Assembly: GCA_025917655.1 (NCBI GenBank)
Contig: CP084612.1
Location: 1,674,001-1,738,000, forward strand
Direction: 5' to 3'
Length of the DNA stretch: 64,000 bases
From: Chlorella sorokiniana
Lineage: Eukaryota > Chlorophyta > Trebouxiophyceae > Chlorellales > Chlorellaceae
Of this stretch, positions 53,821 to 64,000 are shown in pieces; the first letter of the stretch is position 1; each line of letters opens with the position of its first letter. Under the pieces are notes generated by a model. It made no database searches, was not told the origin of the DNA, and saw only the letters and a program-made list of their open reading frames with translations. A program made the position numbers and the translations under genes.

Positions 53821-56800
53821 TCACCCGCCGTCTGCGCGCAGGCGCCGCGGCACCGCCGTCGCGCTGCGGCTGCGGCTAGGACAGGGCGACTGGCTAGAAA
53901 GAGGACCAAGGCCCCCAGCCTGGCAGGACAGGGCGACGGCACCCAGGCTAGGACAGGGCGACGGCCTCCCGGGGAACCACGGCACCCAGGGAGCGGGCCA
54001 GGAGACGGACCAGGCCAGGCGCAGCACCTGGCCGCACTGCAGCTGCAGCGGGGCGGCCCCCAGGCTGACCACCAGCTGCAGGCCGTCCGCCGTGATCTGC
54101 GCAGGCGAGGAGGGGGGGGTCAGAATGCAGGCTAAAGCGATACATTGAGGACGAATGCGGTTGCCGGTGTGCGGTGAGCGGATGCGGCAGGCCAGGCAGA
54201 GCGCGGCACGCGGCATGCCTCAGAGGGGTCCAGGCCACAGGGCAGGGATGGCGGCACCGACAGTTGGGGCTGCCACGCAGCCCCCTCCGCCGCTCCGCGA
54301 TCAACTGCTGGCTGGACCAGGGCAGCAGCCAGCAGCGCGCGTCACCTGAGCAGGGGGTATGGGCGTGGCGGCGCCGTCCACCTCCAGCGTGGCGCCCTGG
54401 ATGGGGGCCTGCAGCTGCCAGCCCAGCAGGCGCAGCGCGTCCAGCGGCGGCCAGGCCACGCGGGGCGCCCGGCTGGGGGTGCAAGCGGGGCGGCTGCAGC
54501 GCCGGCCTGCAGGGGAAGGGGGAGACAGGGAGGCACGTGTTCTTGGCGGCTTGCAAACATGTGGGGTTGGGAAGGGGGCGGCAGGATGATGCAGGCAAGG
54601 GCTGGGGGCAGGAGTGCTGGAAAGGGGCTGCGCAGGCAGGGCGAGGGCAGGAGACGCAGCCGCGGCGAGCTCTGTTGCGAGGGGGTGGGCGTCTGGACGG
54701 ACGGCCGCAGCACGCATCCACCCAGCTTTTTCCTGACGCAGGATGGAGGCTGGGGCCCCCAGCAGCCACGCATCTAGGCTGGTGGCTAGCGCATGTGTAA
54801 AACTGCCAGGGCTCACCGCTGGGGCGGGCCGGCCAAAGCGGACTTCCACCGACGCAGAGTAGGTGATGTTGGTGGTGACGTTAGGGAAGAAGGTGGTGGC
54901 GTTGAAGGTGGCGTTGAAGCCGGCCAGGGAGCGACGGCGCAGCAGCGGCACCGCCTCGGCCGGCGCCGGGACGGGTGCTGGGGTGGGCAAGTCGCCGGGG
55001 CCCGATGGGGGGCGGCGCCGGGCGCGGCAGTCGGGAGCGGCCCCGCGTCAGGGGCGGCAGGGGCGGCAGGGTCGGCAGGCTGGGTCTGCGTCGGCGGCGG
55101 CGCCACGGCGGGCGCCGCATCCACGGTCACCTCCACAGCCGACAGGCTCACCGTCGCGGTCACGCTCAGGAAGTTGCAGCACGTCGCGGTCACCTGCAGC
55201 AAGGCGAGCGGGAGCGTGTGTGGCAGGTGTTTGGCGGGGGGTTGTGGAGGGGTGCGTGCAGTGGGACAGGAAGGAGGCAGCCGGGTGCCGCCGCCGACAA
55301 GCAGTGCAGCAGGGAGGGGCGGCTCTGACGCTGGCTGTGGCGGGAGCCAGCGCGGAGGCTGCATGCAGGCAGTTGTGCACATTGCCAGCTGGCCGGCCCA
55401 TTCCCTGCTCCGCTGTCCACTCGCAAACGCAACGGCACCCATCCACCACAACCGCAATCCATCACGGCCCGCTGAGCCGCAGAACAGACGTGTGTAGCGG
55501 GCCAACACGCATGCACTAACCACCGCCGCCGCCCCCAGCGCACCTCTGGGGACTCTCCGTCGTCGTTGTACGCGTAGCCCGCTGCGGAGAAGGTGGCGTT
55601 GCGCACCGCGGTGGCGGGGTCGCTCTGCACAAAGCCGATGCCGCTGGGGTCCTGCGCGGCGCGCGGCACGCTGACGTTGAACGCCGGCTCGGGCAGCGCG
55701 ACGGAGAAGGAGAGCGGCGAGGCCTTGACGGCGGCGGTGGTGAGGGCCGGGCGCTGGCGCGGCACCGCGGTGCCGCCCGCAGGTAGGCCGGGGGAGCCGA
55801 GGGGCGCGTAGAGCGTGGCATTCAGGGCGGAGGACCTACGAAGTGTGTTTGTGTGATGGTGTGTCGGGGGGTAGCATGTGTGGGAGGGGAGAAGCCAGGG
55901 CAGGGCAAAGCAGTCGGCCTGACCCAAGGCATGACCTAAGCCGACTCCAAAGATCTGGGAGGGTGCTGCGGGTCTCCCAGGGCATGCAACCCACTCCCAA
56001 GCTGGGAGCGCGCTCATCTGCGGCTGCCGGCTGCCACCCCTGCCAAGTGGCCCGCGCTGCGGCGGCCAGCCATGCCCCAACACACACACACGTACACACA
56101 TTACCCAGGCCCCACAGCTCACGCACCTGGCATCCACCGTGGTGTTTTCCCACACGTCATACCACATGCCCTGCGAGGGCGACGGTGCGTGCGTGTAAGC
56201 AAGGCAGAGGTTGGGGGAGGTGAGAGGGTGAGACGTGCGTGGAACGCTGGCCTGGCCACAGAGTGCTACGTGGTACCAGCAGCTCGGTTCCAGCAGCACG
56301 CACTTCCGGCAGTACCGCAGGCGGTGCCGCACCTGTGGGAAGTACCCTGACACCCACAGCTCGTCCTGGGCCAGCTGCGGTACCGCCATCAGCGCATCGC
56401 CCAGCATGAACTGGCTGCACAATGAAGACAAGGGGAGCGGGCGGTGTATGGTTGTGGGTGGAGGTGGAGGGGGGATTTGGTGGGCAGCAGAAGCTTGCCC
56501 ACAGCGTCTGCCAGGCAGCAGGCCACTCCCCACAAACAGGCGCTTGCCTGGAGATGGGGTGGGTGAGGGGGTCCCTGGGGAAGACCATCCACAGCGGGCG
56601 CAGCATGGGGGCGCCGCCCTCGCTGGCGTTCTGCGCCAGGGTGTAGAGGTAGGGCAGCAGCGAGTAGCGCAGGGACAGCGCGCTGCGCGCCGCCGCCGCC
56701 AGCTCGGGGCGGCTGGTCAGCTCCTGCGGGCGGGGAAGGGAGGGAGGGAGCGCTCGGGAGATGGGCGGGCACTGTGCACTGGAACGGCGGCGCTACCAAA

Positions 56801-57393
56801 GGCCAAGTAGGGGGAGGGAGGGTCCCCTTCCTGAGCAGGGTTGCACAACGCGCGAAAAGCTCGTGTACACACGTGCAGGGCGCCACACGCACCTGCGCCG
56901 TGGTGTTGCGGTCGGAGTGGCCGCGCATGAGGGGGAACAGCGCCGCCAGCTCGGCCCAGCGGGCGCAGAGCTGGGTGGTGGCGTTTCCGTAGAAGCCGCA
57001 CACGTCGGCGCCGGCTGCGTGGGGGTGGGTGGGGTGTGGGGGGTGGGGGTAGGGGTGGGGGGTGGGTGGGGTGGGGGGGTGGGGGTGGGGGTGGGGGATA
57101 GATGTTGGTAAGAGACCCGCTGTAGTCTTCCCGGCAGGTCCAAAGGTGTCATGTTTGACGAGGCAATGCCGGTAGCAGCGAGAAGATCGCGAAGCGACTC
57201 CGCCATTGAGCATGCAGCGCTGCAGCGGGCTGCCGCGCACCCATAGGTATGCCCGCCAGCCCCGAAGCCACGACGCCCGGCAGCGCGCGGCGCAGGTCGG
57301 CCCAGGTGGAGTTGGTTGCGCCCGTCCAGTGAGCGGCGTAGGCACCCGCGCCCGGGTAAGTGGACCTGGCAGTATGGTGGCAGGGTAGGGGCT

Positions 57394-57438
<45 letters not shown>

Positions 57439-60400
57439 GTGAGTGTGCACTTGTGTGTGAGCGTGTGGTGGATGGATGGAATGGTGACAGGGCAGCAGCC
57501 GCGGCCCAGCCTGCGGGCCCAGCCTTGCAGCTGCGCTGCCTGCGCTCTGCCTCCAGCAGGGGGGAGGGTACAGGGGCCCCTTCTGGCTGCAACGCGGCCA
57601 CCAGGGCATGCCTCACGCCAAAAACGACGGCCCTGTGGTGGCAGGCAGCACTGCCCGCACCCCCAGCACACCACCAGCCTCCATGCAGCTTTCTGCAAGC
57701 GCACCTGGCCAGCACAAAGGGGCGCGTGGCCTTGACCTCGCGCAGCGCAGCCGCCGTGGCCTGCGCCATGCTCAGCCCGTACAGGTTGTGCGCGTCGTAC
57801 TCCGCAGCGCCGCCGCTGTGCACCGCCAGCACGCCTGTCGCCTGCGCAGCCACAGATTGGGTGTGTGTGTGTTTGTATGGTGGTGGCGGTGTGTGTGTGG
57901 TGGTGGGGGAGCGTGCGACGCGGCCAAGGACAAGGCAGTCAATAAATGTTGGGGAAAGCGCCTGATGATGTGCACTTCATGCCCACACATGCGCCTGCAA
58001 TGATCACCCCCAGCCAGCAACCCGTTCTGCAGGCCCTTTCCACCCGCTCCCCACCCCACACCTCCCCCTCACCAGCGTGTTGAGCGGCTCGGCCTGCAGG
58101 TTGTTGGCGATCTGGTATGGGGGCTGCACCAGCGAGGCGTTGGCGGGGCTCAGCCCGCCCGCGTCGGGCGACAGGCACAGCGCCTGGCACACGGTTTCAG
58201 GGAGGCCGCGTTGCGCCACCAGCGCCTGCTCGGTGGGCAGGGTGCAGATGTCGCCGGAGCAGAAGTTGGAGACTGCAAGGGAAGGCAGGGTGGGCGATTG
58301 AATGATTGCGCGCTCAACGGTAGATGCGGAGAGCAGCTGGTACCAGTTGTGGACGGAACTGGTGTCGGATGATACCGAGCGCTGGAGGCAAAGCGTGGGA
58401 GGGTTGTGGCAGGCAGGAAAAGGAGCAACCGTGGAGGGGCCGGGTCGCAGCATGGCGACTGACCCCAGCCTGTTCCCTGCCAACACAGCCCTGTGCTGCA
58501 CGCGCAGGCCCTCTGTGCCTGCGCACGCACTCCCAACCAGCCATGCAACACATATGAGGACGTCGGAACACACGGGCCCACACCAGCCGCAACGAAGCGG
58601 CGCAGCAGCCACCCACCCTCCTGCATGTCGATCCACAGCCCCGCCCAGTCAAACTGCGAGGCGAAGAGCGCCAGCTGGCCCCGCCAGAACTCGCCCGCCG
58701 CCGGGTTCCACCCAAAGTCGGGAAGTGGACGCCGCCGGGCCAGGCCTGGACAGCAGGGGGTGGGGGGGCTAGTGTGCAGAGCTGTGCGTGTGGCTGTGGT
58801 GGTGGGAGCGTGTGTGGGGAGCACGCACACAGCCGCCAGCCCAAAAGCTTGGAAGGTCAGCGAGCGCTGCAGAGGCCACGCAGCAGTACAGGAGCGGCAC
58901 AACGAAATGGGGAAGGCTACCGCTGCTCACCCAGCCCAGATAAGGCTGCTGATCCTGGCCGCGCAGGAAGGCGGCCTGGGCCAGACCATCCAGGTAGGTT
59001 TCGTAGCCTGGGTCCACCTTCACCCCGGCTGCAGCACCGGCACCAGCTTGCGCCCCTGCCCCGCCAGCTCGGCGGCAAAGGCCTGCATGTGTGTGTGTGT
59101 GGCCAGCCGCGGGGGTTCAGCGTCAGGAGAGCGCGTTTTGCTGGCCAGCGCGCAAAGGGGGCGACCTGACAAGCCTGAGTGGAGCTGCCCAGCAGGCGCA
59201 CGCTCTCTTGCACATCCGTGCTCCTGCTTCTGTGCTATAATCTCCCACCCGCCATTCCTGTGTTGGCCACATCCGCAATCCCTGCGCAACTCCCACCAGC
59301 GCATGTGCTCCCATGCCAATGCTCTGCTGCCCACCTGCACCTCGGGCTGCGGGTAGGTGACAGTGTCCAGCGTGAACAGTCGGTAGCCGTCCACTGCACA
59401 CAGCAGGTTCCCAGGAATGCACAAATCAATAGTCAGCCTCCCGCTGTCAGATGGTCAGGGGCAGGCACACATTGGTCAGGCGTCCCTCCCCCTCTCCACC
59501 GCCCGAAAGACAAACAGCAGCACCGACCACAGCGGCAGCAGCTGCAATGCCTTCCTCCTTCCCCCTGTCCGACCCTTCCTCCCCCTCCTCCCCAATGCGC
59601 TCACTGTAATCTGCATCCAGCCACAGCGCCTCCAGCGGCAGATCCGCGGCGGCGTACTCGGCCACCACCGCCCGCGCCGCCTCCAAGCTCGAGTAGTACC
59701 TGCAGGCACAGTGATGCTGGGCGTCCCGTTTGAAAGGTCATGCAGACTGAGCAAGACACGTGATAGGCTGCAATGCGGGCGCCTTGCCTAAGCATGGGAG
59801 CTCCTTTGGCGGCTTGGCTGGCCACACGCTGCACACACACACACAGCCACAGCCACAACCAGTCCACCCAAGCGGCGTACCCGGCCTGGTGGTACCCCAG
59901 GGCCCAGTAGGGCGGCAGGGCGGGGCGGCCCACAACCCGGGTCAGCTGCTGCATCACATCCAGCGGGGTGGGCCCCACCATGACAAACTGGGGGGGGAGA
60001 GGGGGCCCGGCGGTATGAAAGTGGCAAGTGGCAAGACCAGCCCGTGTGGGGCGCCCGGAAGGCATGCGGCAAGCAGTGAGAGCAGCCCAGCAAGCCAGCG
60101 GCGCTCACCAGGTCCACCATGCCGCCAATCGCGCGCCAGCTCAGCACGTCCTCCGTGGCCACCACATCCATGCCCGCGGAGCTGTGCAGGAACATGCCCC
60201 AGGCGGTGCCATCTGCAGCACGTGCTCCCAGGCGGTGAAGAGCTGCCAATTCGGACCCCCAAACAAAGGGCCAAACCGACGATGAGACACACACAAAGAT
60301 GCGGGCCATCCAGCTGCCGCCTGAGTCTGCTGCGACCGCCCAACATCACCAGCAGCCAGGTGGGTATGGGACGTTCCTGCCAGCTTCCACCCACCTTCCT

Positions 60401-62482
60401 CCAGCACCATGACAAACGGCCAGGAGCTGTAAGAGTTGCGCATCGCCTCAGCGGGGCCCAGGTCCCGAGCCCACAGCGTGTAAGGGTAGCCATTGCGCTG
60501 CGGGCAGGCAGGCAGGCGGAGGAGAAAGTGCGGCGGCGACGGGTGGGCATTACCGCCAGGCACCCACCTGGTGCAGAGTGCTTTCACCCTGGAAAGCTGC
60601 TGGCGCGGTGGACTCTCGTGACAGCATGGCAGGTGCAAGCGCAGGGATGATGGCAAGCAGGTGCAGATGACAACAAGTGTCGATGGCCCATCAATGCCAC
60701 CACTGCCCCGCCAGGCCCCCAGCCCTCACCGTGATGTAGGTGGTGGCGGAGGAGCGCTCCCCTGCGCCATACAGGTGGGCGGTAGGCCGCACCCACGTGT
60801 TAAGCTCGATGTACTGATCCTGCGGTACGGAGAACAGGCGGCAGCAGGACGCGAGGCATCGGAAGGCATCAAAAGTCGGAAACGAGGCTGGGCGACACCA
60901 GCGGACGCCGCGGCCCAGGAGCGCGGCAGCCCCCACAGCAGGAGGTTCCCGTGGGCTGCGCGGCCGCCTGCTGCTGGCTCGCAACTTTGAAGACCCCAAG
61001 TGGGGCGCACCTTGAACATGAAGCGCAGGCCTGTGGTGTTGAAGGTGGCGACGGCGGGGTCTCCACGCACCACCGCCAGCCCAAGAGGGTCTGGCTCCAC
61101 AAGCACCTGGAACAAGGGGGCCGGCGCCCTCGGTCTGGCCGCCGCCTGCATTGTGTAGAAGGAGTGGCGGGCGTGGGAGGGAGGGAGGGGGCCATCGGAG
61201 CAAGAACAAGCCAGGAGGGCGGCCAGAGGGGAGGGTCTGCTGATGGGGCAGCGGGCAGGAACGCGCAGGCCCCGCCAACCCCAGCGCCAACAGTAGCTTC
61301 GCACTAGAAACAGGAGCCAGCGCTCCCGCCGAGCTGCAACGGAGGCCAAACTCTCCAGCCTGCAGGTGCCCCGCGTGCCCCCGCTCACCTCCCAACACCG
61401 AGCTAGGCGTGAAGAATTCTGGCGGTACGGTGTACCGCGAGTTGTTGCCGTCAGTGATGCGCACCCGCACAATAGCTGCGGCCAGGCGGCACACGACTGG
61501 CGTTAACGCAAAAGAGGCGGGCGGATGGACCCGCGACAGACCCTCAGTCCAAAAAACACTGCAGCCAGATGTCTTGCATATGCTGGCAGAGCAAGGGAAT
61601 ACAGCTGCAGGAGCAGGGCAGCGCAGCCAAGTGTCCAGCGGCTGCCACGGCGGCTGTGCCTCAGGGGGCGCTGCAACGCGCACCTGGCGCCACCTGCTCC
61701 AAGCTCAACAGCGCCCGCTCCACATCCGGCCCCAGCTCCGGCTGCGTGCGCTGCTGCAGCTCCAGGGACGCGTTTCCTGCGCTTGCAGCGGCACCGCAGC
61801 GCAGCAGCCTTCAGTTCACACGTCCCATGGCCGGCACTGCGGGATTCCCCGCCTCTTGACAGACCGGGGCTGGCTTGCCGGCCCCGCAAGCGGCGGGGGG
61901 AGCGACGCGGGGCAGCAGCAGCTGCACCCCGCGCGCACCCGTCGTCTGGATGACCCCAGCCCCGCCTCCCCCAGAGTGTAAGTGCTGGCGCCGGTGTTTG
62001 GGTGGAAGCACTCTGGCAGGTACACGTCGGGCTGCCAGTCCTGCTTGGGCAACGGGTCGGGCGCCCAGCAGCAGCCCAGGGCCTCGCACGTGGGCCCCTC
62101 CACGCCGCGCTCGCCTGCACAGGCACCGGCGGGCAAGCCCAGGCTCGCTGTCGCAGTCCATCGCAACCGCTGATGCACCTCTGCTGCTCAGCCCCTGCTG
62201 GACGTGCGGCGGCGGCTGCCAGCGGCAGGCCCAGCCGTGCAGTGCGGTTTGCTGTGTGCTGCCGTTGGTCGGTGCATTCACGAACAGTATGATCATGGTC
62301 CCGCCTTGGGGCAGGCCACGAGTACACCGCCGTGAGGGCCAGGTAAATGTTGCCCACATGTCGCAACACATCTCACCGCACGTCACGCGGGGTCCGGTGG
62401 CGCTGCACAGATCAGTTGTTTGGCTGGATGCTAAATACAGGTAGCCCACAGCTACCAGCGCCCGTAGCAGGCTTCCCCGCAT
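53821..62482 (-). CDS. Secreted GH31-family alpha-glycosidase with trefoil domain
   Basis: About 25 exons. N-terminal signal peptide (MRGSLLRALVAVGYLYLASS, ATG at 62482), then a P-type trefoil domain (GPTCEALGCCWAPDPLPKQD ... LPECFHP), then the GH31 N-domain (VRVRITDGNNSRYTVPPEFF; YIELNTWVRPTAHLYGAGER). The catalytic barrel follows: RPALPPYWALGYHQAGY; LPLEALWLDADY; DWAGLWIDMQEG with the nucleophile Asp at 58627-58629; YPGAGAYAAHWTGATNSTWA; GADVCGFYGNATTQLCARWA and LFPLMRGHSDRNTTAQ. Then SLRYSLLPYLYTLAQN, the GDALMAVPQL strand, and C-terminal beta domains with many N-x-S/T sites (FNATFNATTFFPNVTTNITY). The usual acid/base Asp after HWTG is Ala here. One C is missing near 58720 (VHFP|DFGWNP). 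Family members hydrolyse alpha-glucans in the lysosome/vacuole, wall or secretory path. The 3' end past about 54000 is uncertain. Confidence 0.9.
57014..57105. repeat. G-rich minisatellite in a GH31 intron
   Basis: About 90 bases of GGGTGGG, GGGGTGGGG and similar runs on the plus strand, with many consecutive runs of at least three G. This is intronic to the minus-strand GH31 gene, where the transcript would be C-rich. Confidence 0.85.
57396..57437. repeat. (TG)n microsatellite
   Basis: About 21 uninterrupted TG dinucleotides in an intron of the GH31 gene. Confidence 0.95.
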
Positions 62483-62826
62483 GGTGAGCTGTGTGAAAAC
62501 CCTCCCCAGCCAAATGGGCGCGCCTCCCGCGCTTTTCCCCGTTCAGGGCCGCAACACAAAGCGATCAGAGACGTCCTTCGGTATTGCTACCTGGTTGACA
62601 GGGGTGTGCAGTGCAGCTGCAACTTCTCATGAAATGGGGTATGGGGAACCCTTCAATTGCACGTAACAAATGCGTTCAACCGGCGCCGTCCAGCCAGAGG
62701 GGGTCGCTGAACCTTGCCAACCTGGCGCCGTCAAAGATAGCTGGTTGCGTGGCTTCATGTCTGTAGTGAGGCCTTAAATCCAAGTGCTCAGCTCAGAAAA
62801 GATGCAGAAACCTTGAAGGCGCTGCT
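62483..62826. promoter_or_regulatory. Promoter region of the GH31 gene and 3' flank of the IF-3 gene
   Basis: Both neighbours are on the minus strand, so these 344 bases hold the GH31 promoter and 5' UTR and the IF-3 3' UTR. No clear TGTAA on the minus strand was found. Confidence 0.4.
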
Positions 62827-64000
62827 TTAGCGCGCTGCTGGCTGCCGTGCTGGCTGCTGCTCCTGCTGCGCTTTTGCGGCGGTTGCTGCCTTGGCAGCAG
62901 CCGCGGGTTCCAGCGGCGCCAGCACCACAGCCCACTGGTTCCTCTGGGGCCGCTGCAGGTGGGACTCGTCCCTCACTTTGCCCAAGTCTGCAATGTGGAG
63001 TTGGCACCACCTTCTCAGCATCAGCACGGCACGGGTACCAGGCGCGGCTCGCTCCCCACGGCGCAGCCCAAGCCGCCAGCACAGCAAAACCGCGACACAG
63101 CGCGGTAAGGGAGGCCCAGCTGCGCTGCATGGTGGCCGTGCGGCCCCGTGGTCCCGCACCTGCCAGCTGACCGATGAGGTACAGAGCCACCTCTCGCCCC
63201 AACGCGATCTGCGGGCCCCCTTGAACGTAACCACCAGCCGCAGCAGGCTGCCCTCCTCCAGGAAGCGACGGGCCTGCAGCAGGGCAGGAGATGCAGGTGG
63301 GAGGAGCCGGCAGGAGCAGTTGCAGCGCTGGCAAGGAAGTTGGACCTTGCTGGGGCAGAACAGCGATCCTTTCCCTCTGCCTCGCCGGACAAGCTGCCTC
63401 GTGCGCGCGATGGTGCTGCAACATTAAGCCCACAGCATCAGGCGCTCAGCACACGCCCCAGGATCACGCCAGGCAGCACTTGGCGGCTGCTCTGCAGCTG
63501 CCCACAGCCGCACTGACCCGCCCGCCAATGCCGTTGTCCCCAGCCTCCCCATCCAGGTCAACATGAGCCCCTCCCTCCTACGCCCACCTGCGCCATCTTC
63601 ACCCCGAGGTCGTGCTCCGCGATCTGGCAGCCGATGCGCACCTCCCGCGCCTGCCCCGCGCGCTGCGCCGCCAGCCGCTGCTTCAGCGCCGCCTTCTCTC
63701 GCTGCTGCGCTCGTACAGCACCTGCAGGCGCAGGCAGGGAGCGGCACCAACCAGCCCAGCAAGCGGTTACGGACGCCGGCCGAGGTGTGGCAAGCCGGAG
63801 ACCCGGGCCGCCGGTGCGTCACGCTCCTCCGACGCACAGCTGCGCGGTCGGCAGGCCGCTGCCATGCACAGCCGTCGGTGCGGCTCCCCGCCATCTGGCA
63901 CAGCCCGCTGGGCGGCCGGCCCACCTTGCTCCACTCCACGAGGCGAGCCACGGGGGGCTCCGCCTTGGGGCTCACCATGACGAGGTCGAGGCCCTGCTGC
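62827..64000 (-). CDS. infC: Translation initiation factor IF-3, organellar (5' part beyond right edge)
   Basis: Bacterial-type IF-3, in a eukaryote acting in chloroplast or mitochondrial translation initiation by binding the 30S subunit. Exon 63925-64000 gives QQGLDLVMVSPKAEPPVARL then VEWSK, matching the N-domain end GLDLVEVSPNAKPPVCRI. Exon 63588-63721 gives REKAALKQRLAAQRAGQARE and VRIGCQIAEHDLGVKMAQ. The next exon gives ARRFLEEGSLLRLVVTFKGG and PQIALGREVALYLIGQLA (C-domain). The last exon has NQWAVVLAPLE and an Ala/Gln-rich tail ending QPARQPAAR, TAA at 62827. Frame slips are seen near 63705-63715 and at the C5 run 63216-63220. The start and any transit peptide are outside the window. 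Confidence 0.88.

Noticed and set aside
1-64000. Interpretation of the many frame slips as pseudogenes or programmed frameshifts
   Set aside because: They occur in essential, single-family genes, nearly always as one missing G/C in a G/C run, which fits consensus error far better.
1-64000. tRNA, rRNA, snRNA, riboswitch, transposon or viral remnants
   Set aside because: No cloverleaf, conserved RNA core, terminal inverted repeat, transposase, reverse transcriptase or capsid-like sequence was noticed on either strand by eye. A covariance-model search would be decisive.

Overview
The window is nuclear DNA of a green alga, most likely a Chlorella-type trebouxiophyte. This is inferred from very high GC, genes split into many short exons with GT..AG introns of roughly 60-400 bp, the chlorophyte poly(A) signal TGTAA downstream of several genes, a photosystem I antenna gene, plastid-type transit peptides and land-plant/algal protein architectures. 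No operons, phage or bacterial features are present. I saw no tRNA, rRNA, transposon or CRISPR array.

Layout. 1-735: uroporphyrinogen decarboxylase (minus, runs off the left edge). 1172-1966: J-domain membrane protein (plus). 2080-3499: hydrophilic helical protein (plus). 3864-5030: complex I subunit NDUFA12 (minus). 5683-7484: fatty-acid-hydroxylase-family membrane enzyme (plus). 7833-13354: long many-exon LEA-like gene (minus). 13619-14334 and 17786-18947: further helical proteins (plus), with an unrecognised gene at 14855-17434 (minus). 19342-24414: glutathione reductase (minus). 24827-26794: Lhca3-like antenna protein (minus). 27600-31081: FG-repeat nucleoporin (plus). 31353-32427: possible N-myristoylated protein (minus). 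32692-35963: ERI-type exoribonuclease with a GRF zinc finger (plus). 36332-39596: glutaredoxin-DEP-DUF547 fusion (minus). 39872-40702: ATP synthase subunit g (plus). 41609-42263: small unknown (minus). 42382-44962: FAM98-family protein (plus). 45301-47240: ribosome assembly factor MRT4 (minus). 48511-53396: Gln-rich unknown (plus). 53821-62482: secreted GH31 glycosidase with a trefoil domain (minus). 62827-64000: organellar translation initiation factor IF-3 (minus, runs off the right edge).

Genes mostly alternate in strand, giving short shared divergent promoters and tail-to-tail 3' ends. They are ordinary housekeeping, chloroplast and mitochondrial genes and do not form one pathway. The local theme that stands out is a cluster of Ala/Glu/Lys-rich helical (LEA-like) genes in the first 19 kb.

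The most important caveat is quality. In at least a dozen exons of well-conserved proteins the reading frame slips by one base, almost always as if one G or C were missing from a G/C run. This looks like consensus error, so exon translations must be joined across frames. The most interesting biological observation is that the GH31 enzyme keeps its nucleophile Asp but has Ala where the family's acid/base Asp should be.
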